Position numbers and translations under genes: made by a program. The notes under the pieces were generated by a model that saw nothing but the letters and a program-made list of their open reading frames with translations, was not told where the DNA came from and made no database searches. A DNA stretch of 64,000 nucleotides from Stropharia rugosoannulata (taxonomy: Eukaryota; Basidiomycota; Agaricomycetes; Agaricales; Strophariaceae): NCBI GenBank assembly GCA_028532985.1, contig JANCIK010000002.1:2418001-2482000 (forward strand), written 5' to 3'. Each line of letters begins with the position of its first letter. The stretch's first letter is position 1. This document shows, piece after piece, positions 54,430 through 64,000 of the stretch.

Positions 54430-54637
54430 CGCCAGCGAGCGAAGCAGGAGCCTGATCGATTGGAGGTAAGGAAAATGCTGGGAAAGTACAAGAGTGCCCT
54501 ACCAATTAATACCTGCACCTACAGCACCTATCCATCACTCACGTGGAAAGGACAACAACGGAATACGATAGTTACAATGTCGTGGCAAGTTGAGTGTTAA
54601 TTCAAATATTGTAAATACAGATTTGCTGTGCTTAAAT

Positions 54638-56334
54638 TCAGTCTGAATCATCCACCCACTCCTCAGCAACCACTCTACCCATATATCGCTGTATCCACCG
54701 CGGCTGACGATCGTACTGCGCGCGCAACTGTTCCCGACGCCGCGCCGCCTCATCATTTGTTGGAGACGGGGCTTCTGAATCATTATCTGCAGTACGCGGG
54801 GAAGCATTCCTAACATTTGCCTCAGTTCTGATAATTCCCTCCCGTTGTCGAAGAGCGACACGCCTCTGATTCCAGATAGCTGGGTGCAAAGTTGTTATGA
54901 ATAATGACAGGAAAGTAACGATCTTATGTCCAAGCGTGGGTTCTGCTGGTGGTCCGCCGGGCCCGGGAGTCAACATCCGCTGTTCATCCTCTATATTCAG
55001 TTTAGCCAGAGTTTCAAAGATGTGTACAGCTTGTCCGTCTAGATTTGCTGGGCGGACATGAACAGGACGTGCTCCAGGAGCTGCGGGACCGTCAGGGCGC
55101 GGAGCACCAGCCGCTTGAACGTTCTGTCCGTTGGCATTTGCTTGCCGTTGTCCATTCTCGGGAGCGCGACCCCATCCATTCCTTAATCCATTGCGGATAG
55201 GTTGCCATATCTCATATAACATCCATCCCAAAATGAGAATACCGAAGATGGGTTTGCGCGCGGGGGCAAAGAAATAGAGGAGCAATACGGTCCGGAATAC
55301 CAGCATCAAAAGGGGAGCGAGAATGGCACGAAGGGGAATTTCGCGCACTTCTGCGAAAAATGCGTTGTTCTGATTGACGGGATTAGGATTATTGCCTGCC
55401 ACGCGTAAAGGGGGGAGGCCAAATTGTTGAAATAGTTGATTGACATGAGGAGGAACCGGTATTTGCTGTGCTTGGAAGTTTCGTGGGCCAGGAGGATTGG
55501 ACATAGGTAAGCTTAAAATGTTGAATGTATAGGATAAGATTTTCAGAGCATGCTGCTGATACAAGGTTGGTTGAACACCGTCACTGGCCGCAGATAGCTG
55601 CAAGTACGGAACCCCACTTAAAAAATATAATTGGTCAGTAAATCAATCACTTAAGTAAAAGCTGCGTACTCAATGTCAGTTATCTCGTACATAACACCAC
55701 CTTCCGAAGGTTCTGGGAATGGTGCGTCTAGAACAGCAGGCCAGGCCCAACCGTTTCTTTCTAATGTTGCAACAGCTTCAGTCCTTTGAAAGCCAACAAT
55801 CTGTTCAGCGGGAGGACTACCGGGACACAGTGCATGCAGAGCTTGTTTATGTAGATTTCGGACATAATCCAAGGAGGAACGTGTGCTTAGAGAAGAGAAT
55901 TGGGTGGAAAACCCCGCCATGTTACGGGTATATGTTGCCCTGCTAGGATAAATATATGCAGGGGAATACAACGACTGAACTGAGGGCGTGGTTTGATACG
56001 ATGCCTGATATTGAGGAATTTCTGGGGGTGTAGATGACCAAGCGGAAGGATGAACAGCAAGATGTACAATCCTTGGATCTGCCTAGAGGCCAGGTTAATA
56101 CGCATTAATACTGTCCACATTACGACTCATTACCTTCCACAGATTGTCAATATTCTCGTTGTCTGTGAGTAGTCGACCCCGCCATATCAAACGTTGTCCT
56201 TCTGGACGTGGTTGACCTGGACAGTAGAGATGGATCTGTTGTTTGAGCTGGCTGACAGAGCTGGACGAAGGAACTTGAACGGTAAAAGTATGAGAGTAAG
56301 AAGGCAAGTCGATACGAATGTCGACGAGCGACAT
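54638..56334 (-). CDS. HERP-like ER membrane protein with N-terminal ubiquitin-like domain
   Basis: Probable ER-associated degradation factor related to HERPUD/Usa1-type proteins, which organise the Hrd1 ligase. Start 56334: SLVDIRIDLPSYSHTFTVQV, SSVSQLKQQIHLYCPGQPRP, EGQRLIWRGRLLTDNENIDN is a ubiquitin-like fold (RLIWRGRLL matches the ubiquitin LIFAGKQL strand). The joint AATG-A|AT-CCA gives VMNPRIVHLAVHPSAWSSTP, a HERP-like tract. The middle carries RSSLDYVRNLHKQALHALCP and ITDIDGVPYLQLSA. Hydrophobic helices RAILAPLLMLVFRTVLLLYF and PIFGILILGWMLYEIW form the membrane part. A Gly/Pro-rich region and IVTFLSLFITTLHPAIWNQR lead to the end AEEWVDDSD. A perfect 18-bp palindrome and a CACGTG lie upstream. 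Confidence 0.78.
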
Positions 56335-57352
56335 TGGACAGGCTACTAGGATTGAGAATAGAGTATAACAAAGAAAGCGTCTTTGAATTGTTGCCCGACG
56401 ATATAAGACTCAGGTCATCATCGCCAACGTGTAAAAGCACGTGATACGCGAATGTCTACTATGACAATGACAATTGTCATTGATAAGATCAAGCTTCAAG
56501 CTTCAAGCCCCATACATACTACATACTCAACTACTATTTACTATGAAGGGTCGCCGTCCCGTCTCCTTAAGCCGCGCTGAAAGACGAGTAAAAAAGGAAA
56601 TCTCACTACATATATGGTTATTGTTGTTGAAATAAGCGACGGAGTGCGGAAAAGAGGATGTATTTCGTTTGTCCGAGTGAGCTCGATGGACAAACGGATG
56701 GGGGGGTACGTTACGAAATACAAGCAGATATAGCTACGATTATGTAAGTGTCCAAATGCGTAATAGCTTGATTTGTACGAAGGTCCCAAAATTCCAACAA
56801 TTGTTATATGACAAGTTAGTTATTTACGACAAAATCTGAATATGTTGGACTGTGGGAGTAAGTCCTCTTTTGAAATCGTACTCTAACTCTAACTCGATTT
56901 TTAGTAGGCTTCCACGAATTTTGTCGGTTACATCCCAGAACGTTTTCTCTTCATTTCGATCAAATGTCTGAATGCTGTTTATTTTGTAGCTTTTGTTTAG
57001 TGGTATAAGTAGGTGTTTAAATTCGTCTTTGATCGTCTAGTTGGCTAGGTTTTCTGGTGCGTCTAATTGCTCAGTGCACTCCCATACTGAGCAATTGCTC
57101 TTGCTTCGAATCATACAGGAACTGGGCAGACTAACAAAATGATTTTGAGAATTAATTGTAAATACGGTATGCATGTAAAATGACTCGTACATGACGCCTG
57201 CATCTTATCAAGATTTTGCGATTCATTGGTATCGTCTCAACATTGGAGTAACATCCCGGTCGCAATCGCTGCTGATATGTTTACGCATGTTGCGAAAATA
57301 CCGAATTAGGAGTACTTCTGGACGTGTGGGACCTTAGCTTTCAGCACGGTGA
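56335..57352. other. intergenic: upstream of the HERP-like gene, downstream of the oxidoreductase
   Basis: About 1 kb. The left end holds CACGTG (56438-56443), the 18-bp palindrome (56465-56482) and an AAGCTTCAAGCTTCAAGC triplet repeat near 56490-56510. The rest is AT-rich with no supported gene; an 82-codon minus frame (56541-56789) has no domain. Confidence 0.55.
56465..56482. promoter_or_regulatory. perfect 18-bp palindrome
   Basis: CAATGACAATTGTCATTG reads the same on both strands and lies about 130-148 nt upstream of the HERP-like ATG. It is a good candidate binding site for a dimeric transcription factor. Confidence 0.4.
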
Positions 57353-58721
57353 CTATTGATTACTTGGAACTGTAATTGTTAAGCCCTCCTTTGCGCTTTT
57401 ATGTGCTAGCTCAACCATCTCAATCACTGATGCCGCCTCATCCCACTTTACCAGAGGAGCTTCGTCACTTCTGATGGAGGCTGCCAAATTGCGAAACAAT
57501 TCCACATACTGTCCGGGATCATCAGAGGGCCATCTGCAGTACAGAGAAATCAACTTCTCATACAAATATGTGATAAGTTACCTAGACTCACATAGATTTC
57601 GTGACGGTGATATCGTCCGCCTCAATTCTTTCAAAAGTACCCCAAATATAGTCTGGTTCCATGCCGTAGCCTTCTTCCAGAATGGCTGCTGGAGATGATA
57701 TAACTTTTAGTTGATCTTCTTGCACATCTAAGCCGTATTTTGTATACGTTCCCTGTGTTCCTCGGACAATATAGCGAATTTGAAGGGAGCGAACGGAAAG
57801 GATGTGGGCTTTCAAGATTGCTGTTAAAGGATATTTTCGCGTAGGTCCCGCATCGTAGTGCATTGTGATGTTGAACTGGATTACAGCATCAATACGCTCT
57901 GCTCTCAAAATAGTGTCGGAGTGACTTACCCAGTCATCCACAGCAGGATCCCCTATTCCGCGCAGGTTTTGCTTGAACGCAGTAATGCGTGCTGGACGCC
58001 CGAAAAGACATAAAGTCTGGTCAATCAGATGCGTGCCGAGGTCATAAATCAAGCCAGCTGCAGGCGACGCCTGTTCCTTCCATGAACCCTTCAAGCTCTT
58101 TCGATAACGATCAAAGCTTGTTGGAAGAGTTAATTATATCTCGCTTGCCGCATAGTATATGAATTACTTACTGAGATTCAAATTCGGTAATGGTGCCTAT
58201 ATAATTGTTACTATTCTCCGGTTCTGCAAGTAGTTTTTTCAATGCAAGGAAATCGCTGTCCCATCGCCTGTTCTGATATGCATACAAGACAAGACCGCGA
58301 GATGAGGCTATTTGTCCCAATTCTCTGGCCTGTTCTGAAGTCGCCGTAACCGGTTTGTCGACAAGAACTATGGCATACGTCAACACAGTTTTTTTGGGTC
58401 TAGAAAGTGGCAAATGTGCAGACCATGCTTGCCAGCATTCAGTGATGCCTTCGCGAAATCATAATGGGTATCATTGGGGGTTCCTATGATGATCAGTTCA
58501 ATTTCTGAGTCGGCTAGAACCTCCTCCAATGTTCGATATATGTTGCTACTGATTCCGAATCTTTCGAAGACCTTGCCGCCTTGCGTCTTTGGATTCCTCT
58601 CTAAAACACCATGTAGAGAGAATTTCTCAGGAAGTGCAAGTATAAACGGCACATGAAACGTTAATCCTGCCAATCCGACTCCAATAATGCATGTTTTAAT
58701 TGGTGGACTGCTTGGAGACAT
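57353..58721 (-). CDS. second Gfo/Idh/MocA-family oxidoreductase
   Basis: NAD(P)-dependent dehydrogenase resembling the yeast YMR315W-type subfamily; not closely similar to the other Gfo/Idh/MocA protein in the window. It starts MSPSSPPIKTCIIGVGLAGL at 58721 with the Rossmann glycines GVGLAG. Then come FHVPFILALPEKFSLHGVLE, SEIELIIIGTPNDTHYDFAK, and, after an intron, the catalytic VLVDKPVTATSEQARELGQI. C-terminal domain: YAYQNRRWDSDFLALKKLLA, GLIYDLGTHLIDQTLCLFGR (with the DLGxHxID motif), QEDQLKVISS, and WDEAASVIEMVELAHKSAKE. It ends TITVPSNQ. Five introns. It is divergent from the GH9 gene, with 278 nt between the ATGs. Confidence 0.88.
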
Positions 58722-58999
58722 ATGTAGTTTAGATGGGAACGGACAAGTTGCGGAAGCTGATCAATCGATCAGAGCTGATCATGACGAAAGTGTGGATGTG
58801 ATCCTATGTGATCTGATATTATTATGATGTCACTTCATTTAAGTGTCTCATCACGTGCTATAGTCGTGTGAGCCGATCAATAACCTTTTCTTTCCTCTTT
58901 TGGCGATGAACAAGTTGAACTGAGCTCCTTTTAGGTGGTGCACGACGTTACGACTCTCCACGACGATTTGAACGACGCCATTCGCAAATTAATACTCTA
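58722..58999. promoter_or_regulatory. divergent promoter of the oxidoreductase and GH9 genes with a direct repeat
   Basis: AGCTGATCA occurs twice (58755-58763, 58773-58781), 18 nt apart, with TCGATCA between them making the block partly palindromic. A CACGTG-like TCACGTGC is near 58853. Either could serve one or both genes. Confidence 0.35.
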
Positions 59000-61322
59000 A
59001 TGAGGACGTGGGCTTCTCTCTGTACTATACAGGCTGCTATAGCGCTCGTTACAGCCCAGCTAACTCTTCCAAACCCCCCTTTCTTGCCTCCGAACAGTTC
59101 TTCAGGCGCTGAGCCCACATCTGGCGGTTACCCAAATCCAGGATGGACAAGCTTACTTGGTAGCCTTATATACTTCTACGATGAGCAGCGTAGCGGCGTA
59201 CTACCTTCGACAAACCGAGTACCGTGGCGTAATGACAGTTTGATCCTCGAGGGCCTTGATGTAGGGATTGACTTAATTGGCGAGTGGGGCGGTGTATTTA
59301 ATTCAGTAGATAATAAGTGAGCTAATGACTCTCTTACAGGTGGTTACTACGACGCAGGAGGTTAGTATTAAGCAGAATCATGAATACTATCAGAGGGGCT
59401 GACATCCTTCTCTGAGGTAGACTATTCCAAGGATACGTTCCCTCTGGTAAGACTATTATCTTGTACACATTCCAGGCTCTTAAACTAGCTTTAGAGTTTT
59501 GTGCTTATGTCTCTCTGCTGGGGAGCGACGGACTTCGGAAAGGGTGTGTTTATTGGTGCTAGCCTCGGTCGCCGGACTCTCACCATGCACTCTTGCAGGC
59601 TACGATATGGCAAATCAAACGGTTTATTTAGATGACACTCTGCGATGGGGGCTTAATTGGCTGATTAAGGTACATCGTCGTACCCACGAGTCCCTATGTT
59701 CTTATTGACCGTACTGGTATTTCTAGGCTCATCCGAATGATACCACACTAGTTGTAATGGTAGCGTCAGGTAAGTCTAGTATTAAATAATGCACGACCTT
59801 CAGTTTACAAACGTTGCTGACTGTAGCGGACAAAGACGGTTCATATTGGGGAGGCGATAGGAGCATTCCCTCCCCTCGTCCTGTGTATACCATTAACAAC
59901 AATAACCCTGGCACAGACGCAGCTGCCGGTGCAGCCGCAGCGTTTGCCGCCTGCTCAAACCTGTATGCAGGACGTGGTTTCAACAGTTCTGCTTATTCTG
60001 CTCCTGCTTCATTGAAGAATACTTCCTATGCCGATACACTTTTATCTCATGGTCAAGCTCTATATTCCTTCGCAGTCAACGCCACCAACGGCCGAAAGAC
60101 TTATCAGACTTCGGTTCCGCAAGCAGCATCAATATACGGATCGTCTGGATACGGTGACGAGTTGGCAATTGCGGCACTGTTCCTAGCTCTCGCCACAGGA
60201 TCAAACACTACATATCAAGAAGCTGAATCCTATTGGACACACTACAACCTTGCCTCTAATAACCGTGTATTCAACTGGGACTCTAAAACTCCAGGAATCC
60301 CCGTGCTATTCGCTCAGGCTAACGCTGTTAATTCGGCGCTCGGTGGTAACTATAGTACCTGGCAAGCTGTAGCAGAATCTTACTTCGATGATCTTGTCAA
60401 CAAAAATGGAGGAGGTTTCATGACTCAAGGTGGGTACATAAAAACCTAAAGCTGCAAGAGACTCAAACATTATCAGACGGACTTTTATACTATGATGGTG
60501 ACTCTGATGATGCCAGCCTGAATCCCGCTCTAAATGCAGCTATGCTGCTGGAGAGGTTCATTCCTATGGCCTCAACCCCAGAGAAAAAGATCGCGTATCA
60601 GGTAAGAGGAAGAAATTTTCAAATCATCTGCTCAGCAATTCTAACACAGTGGCGTCTAGAACTTCGCGCAAAGCCAAGTCGATTATGCCCTTGGTAAAAA
60701 CTCAATGTCAGGTATGATGTCTTCGGAGCTGATACATTCGTAGTCTTGCTAACCAGTTGTCATTAAGTTCCGTATATTGTCGGCGTGAATCCAAATTCGC
60801 CACAAAATCCTCATTCTGCGATGGCTTCTGGAGGATTCGAAGTCGGCGACATTGATACTGTTCCAGTGCAAGAAGCCTACGTTTTATCCGGTGCTGTTGT
60901 AGGTGGACCCGACAAACGAGGCAGATACTTCGATATCCGCAGTGATTGGCCTGAGACAGAGGTAAATGGGAAATTACTCTTAGGGACCTAATCACCTACT
61001 GAAATGTTTGATGTAACAACAGATTGCTCTGGATTACAATGCTCCTATGCTTACCCTTGCTGCTATGCATGTCGTCGGTGACACTAAGGATCCCTTCTTT
61101 ACCTCCATCAAAGCTGGTTCATATGATCTCGTCAAGCCCAAAGGCTCGCCTTGCGACTCTGCAATCTCTACTGGTTGTCAAGGGGGAGGCCTCAGCAAGA
61201 AGGCGACGCTCGCATTGGCGCTTGTGCTCACTATCGTTGGCCTCATTGTTGTTGGTCTTTCGGCATGGTATATTATCCTTCTCACTCGCCCTGCCCATCT
61301 GGGCTTGGGTAAGATTGGCTAG
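59000..61322 (+). CDS. glycoside hydrolase family 9 endoglucanase-type, membrane-anchored
   Basis: Inverting beta-1,4-glucanase fold. The signal peptide MRTWASLCTIQAAIALVTAQ is followed by SLIYFYDEQRSGVLPSTNRV. The GH9 nucleophile/base motif is GGYYDAGDYSKDTFPL, then LSFVLMSLCWGATDFGKGYD. The active-site His block is NPNSPQNPHSAMASGGFEVG and the acid block is SDWPETEIALDYNAPMLTL, both intact. After the catalytic domain, a membrane helix (ATLALALVLTIVGLIVVGLS, AWYIILL) anchors it with a short cytosolic tail ending LGLGKIG. This single anchored GH9 is typical of basidiomycetes and may act on cell-wall or plant glucan. About nine introns; the first, 59280-59339, starts with GC and ends with AG. 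Many N-glycosylation sites (NTS, NTT, NYS) are seen. Confidence 0.92.
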
Positions 61323-61581
61323 ATACTTACTACCTTCCTGTCATACCATTCTGTCGACAACCCTATTTTTATTCACCAGACTACACTGTACTTTTATTCC
61401 TACATCCGTATACCCTCCATTTCACACGATCCTTCTATCTGTTTATGCCACCGCTCACGTACACATTTACGATTAGGAACGACTTCCTTGGAATTATCCA
61501 TGAAATATTGCCAATGATATACCCTCAAAATCTAGCTTACTCTAGTGACACATGCAGACAATCTTCTAGCTAACTTGAAGA
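61323..61581. other. convergent 3' flanks of GH9 and MET10
   Basis: About 260 nt without coding features; an open frame running past the GH9 stop (61024-61476) is a shadow. Confidence 0.6.
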
Positions 61582-64000
61582 TCAATACACCTGTTTGCCC
61601 GAGTTAGCTTATAGAAAACAGCCAAGGAGTGAGAAACAAACCTCAAGTACGTAGCGTTCGTCTTCCTTGAGACTTTCCAAGTATTCCCCAGCTAGGATAG
61701 GATCAGAGCCTTTAAATTTGACGAGAGCGTTCACCAAAGCTTCGTAGACATCGGGAACAGGCCATGTAGGACCGCACAAATAAAATACGCCTTCTTGGTC
61801 GTGCAGCATATGTGCCAACTCCTCCGAATCTTCAAGCATTTTATGTTGGATGTATACCTTCTTCGGTCCATCGCGAGAGAAAGCCAGTCCGGCACGAGAG
61901 ATGATACCATCTAATATGAAAGCTTCAATCTCCTCGCCGTATAGATACTCGGCACCTTGGTAGCGAGAGCCAAAGTAGTAGTATACCGGACCAATTTCTT
62001 CTCCTTTGCTTTTGAGCCAGGCAAGATGTTGAAGGAACGCGCGAAAAGGGGCAGCGCCTGTTCCCAGACCAGCCATGATGAGAGGTTGTTTAACGTCGGG
62101 GGGTAACTGGATATAAAAGTTAATAAGCGTCTATTAGAGCGAATTGAAGTCGACCTTACCTTCATAACACTTGGCTTGATCGATACAGTCACTTTCTGAC
62201 CGGTCTTGAGATTGGCGAGGTATCGAGTACACTGACCGTATCGTATAAGACCTGAAGAATATCCCATTGATCAGTATTAAAAACAGCCTACTGAAACGGA
62301 ACTGACCATCGGGAGTAGCCCAATCAACAGTAACAACCAAGAGATCTACACGATCTCCAACAACACTTTGAGCACTGGCAATGCTGTAATGGCGCGGCTT
62401 GATATCACCGATGAGTTCACAAAGTCTCTCGATACCGGGCCTCGCCGTTGTGTACTTCTTCAAAATGTCGGCGAAGGTAACAGTGTCCTTGTCCGATAGC
62501 TTCTTGAAGGTTGAAGACCCCTCAGGAGAGCCGATGAAGCGAAGAGCATATCGATCTACATGACCCGTCGCACTCTCAGCGAGATCGGTGTAGAAAGATT
62601 TGGGAGGGCGACCAAACAGGTCGATTTGCTGCTGGAGAGCTTGTAGAACGGTACGAGTGTGCATCTGGGACTCATCAGTGGGAACAGGGATGGTGATGAG
62701 TCTATCCGGATCCACGCCGTACCATGCACAGAAGTCAAGCACTTCTTGTTCGTCGTTCCAGCCATGAACACCAAGCGCCTCCCCAATAGCATACTTCAGC
62801 CCGGTGTTCGACGTATCAAACTCAAGATGAAACACGTTACGGTCGTATTCCAGGGGAGTGAGTCGTCTGTTGACGGTACAAGTGACGAGGAAGGTAGTGT
62901 CAGGGATCTCGGGACGCAGAGCAACGTTGCTTCCAGGATGAGTCTGCAGAGGCGGGGCAAAAACAGAAGGGAATAACAAGTGCTTCGCGGCATCATGCCA
63001 TGAACCGACCCGAGCACCGTTAACTACAGTGTCTCCGCTAGTCTCAACGGCGATTGCATTTATTTCGAAATTCTTTGCAGCAAGTGGGTCAATCGGCGGG
63101 GTAATTGAAGGAACATCTGCTGAGGATGGAATAGTAAGGAAACGGAGATTCGACCATGCGCTAGAATTGAACTGAGAAAAGGGCAAGTCATTTAGGTGAT
63201 CATCAAACGAAGTGTGAGCCAGTTGTAGAACCGTATCCTCAGTCGCCGCTGACCCAAGATATAATCTCAGGAAAACAATTTGCAGAAGAATATTCTGTGC
63301 GGTGAATGTGTCGTGCGGTGAGCCTGCCTTGGTGAGGCCAGCAGCAAGTCCCTTGACGTCTATGGTATACACGGATAACTTCCGCTCACGAATCAACGCA
63401 ACATCGTCTTCAGACAATGTCGCCAGGAGCTCGGCAGGAGTCCATGAGGTGGTGACAACAACGGTTGAGCCTGTCTTGGCGTGCTTAAGCAGGCTGTGAG
63501 TCTTTAAAAGTCCTTGATCAAATATTCCCATGAAGTCGGAGTGACCAGGGCTTCCTACGTCCAATGGTAATAAGAAAGAGACAGGAAGGGTACTATTGAT
63601 GTCTTGTCGAGAAATGAGCAGCCTATTTGCCGTGATTCCACCCGGCTTTGAAAATACGTCATGGTCTATCAGCAGGCGAGCTAGTATGCCTGTTTTCTTC
63701 AAAAACAACCGTTCCAACAGAGCCGGAAGTGTAGCCGTGGGTGCATCCGGTGCCCCAAAAAAGAGTGCTTTTTTGACGTTGCTTGTTGATAGCACCGGTA
63801 GACAGGATCTTACGATACCTTCAACGAAGTGCAAAAATGCACTTGACGTTTCATTAAATTTCTGAGTCTGCGAAGGGACAATCCTGTGCGACTTGACGGC
63901 GAGACATGGTTGTGCGTCCAATAGTCCACCGAAGACGTCAATATAAAGGCTACCCTGCGTGACAGAATTTGGGACTTCGTCAAGTACATGTATCGTCGTA
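61582..64000 (-). CDS. MET10: sulfite reductase (NADPH) flavoprotein alpha component, 5' end beyond right edge
   Basis: Passes electrons from NADPH to the hemoprotein subunit in sulfate assimilation, cytosolic. The frame is open through the right edge (SLYIDVFGGLLDAQPCLAVK), so the start is missing. Fungal Met10 order is seen. A pyruvate-ferredoxin-oxidoreductase-like N-terminal half comes first (VFLRLYLGSAATEDTVLQLA). The FAD domain follows with the RxYS motif KPRHYSIASAQSVVGDRVDL, then GQCTRYLANLKTGQKVTVSI. The NADPH domain has MAGLGTGAAPFRAFLQHLAW, YYYFGSRYQGAEYLYGEEIE and VFYLCGPTWPVPDVYEALVN. The C-terminal end is KEDERYVLE plus a final exon adding only VY before the stop at 61582. There is no flavodoxin (FMN) domain, as usual for Met10. 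Four introns are in view. Confidence 0.95.

Overview
The window is nuclear DNA of a filamentous basidiomycete, most likely an Agaricomycete. The evidence is many short spliceosomal introns (mostly about 48-70 nt, GTRNGT donors including many GTGCGT, CTRAY-like branch sites), fungal housekeeping genes, a membrane-anchored GH9 glycoside hydrolase of basidiomycete type, and dense packing on both strands. No prophage, transposase, CRISPR array, rRNA or tRNA was seen. Protein-family names come from recognising conserved residues by eye; no search was run. Exon joints were worked out by hand and, where stated, sum to an exact reading frame.

Layout. 1-6 kb: 5' part of isopropylmalate dehydratase running off the left edge (minus), an unknown KEN-box protein (minus), Mediator subunit MED10 (plus), SEC12-like Sar1 exchange factor (plus). 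6-10.6 kb: a gene-poor stretch with a GC-rich core. 10.6-16 kb: ATF1/CREB-type bZIP factor, a DUF3445 protein on the same strand only 87 nt upstream of it, then a small basic protein with a TATA box. 16-26 kb: Rab escort protein MRS6, nucleolin-like NSR1/GAR2, the G-alpha exchange factor RIC8, nucleoporin NUP82. 26.3-29.7 kb: three adjacent proteasome genes (alpha7/PRE10, lid subunit RPN12, beta1/PRE3). 29.7-36.4 kb: a conserved-looking unknown protein, a Gfo/Idh/MocA oxidoreductase, an alpha/beta hydrolase, a CDT1-like licensing factor. 37.3-41.8 kb: a tandem pair of CCCH zinc-finger proteins that share a probable nuclease-like domain. 42.2-47.5 kb: Rho-GDI, COQ2, a YTP1-family membrane protein. 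48-54.4 kb: an MFS transporter, a Ser/Thr-rich single-pass membrane protein, the PKA regulatory subunit. 54.6-64 kb: a HERP-like ubiquitin-domain ER protein, a second Gfo/Idh/MocA oxidoreductase, a GH9 hydrolase, and MET10 sulfite reductase flavoprotein running off the right edge.

Themes: protein quality control (three proteasome genes, HERP-like protein, SEC12), cAMP/G-protein/stress signalling (RIC8, PKA regulatory subunit, ATF1, Rho-GDI), and amino-acid or sulfur assimilation at both edges. The best leads are (1) an exact match to the yeast proteasome control element GGTGGCAAA in the 187-nt promoter shared by RPN12 and PRE3, (2) the tandem nuclease-like plus CCCH pair, in which one copy has lost the putative acidic/His residues, and (3) an in-frame, stop-free 51-nt intron splitting the DNA-contact helix of the ATF1-type bZIP, whose gene sits 87 nt downstream of DUF3445.
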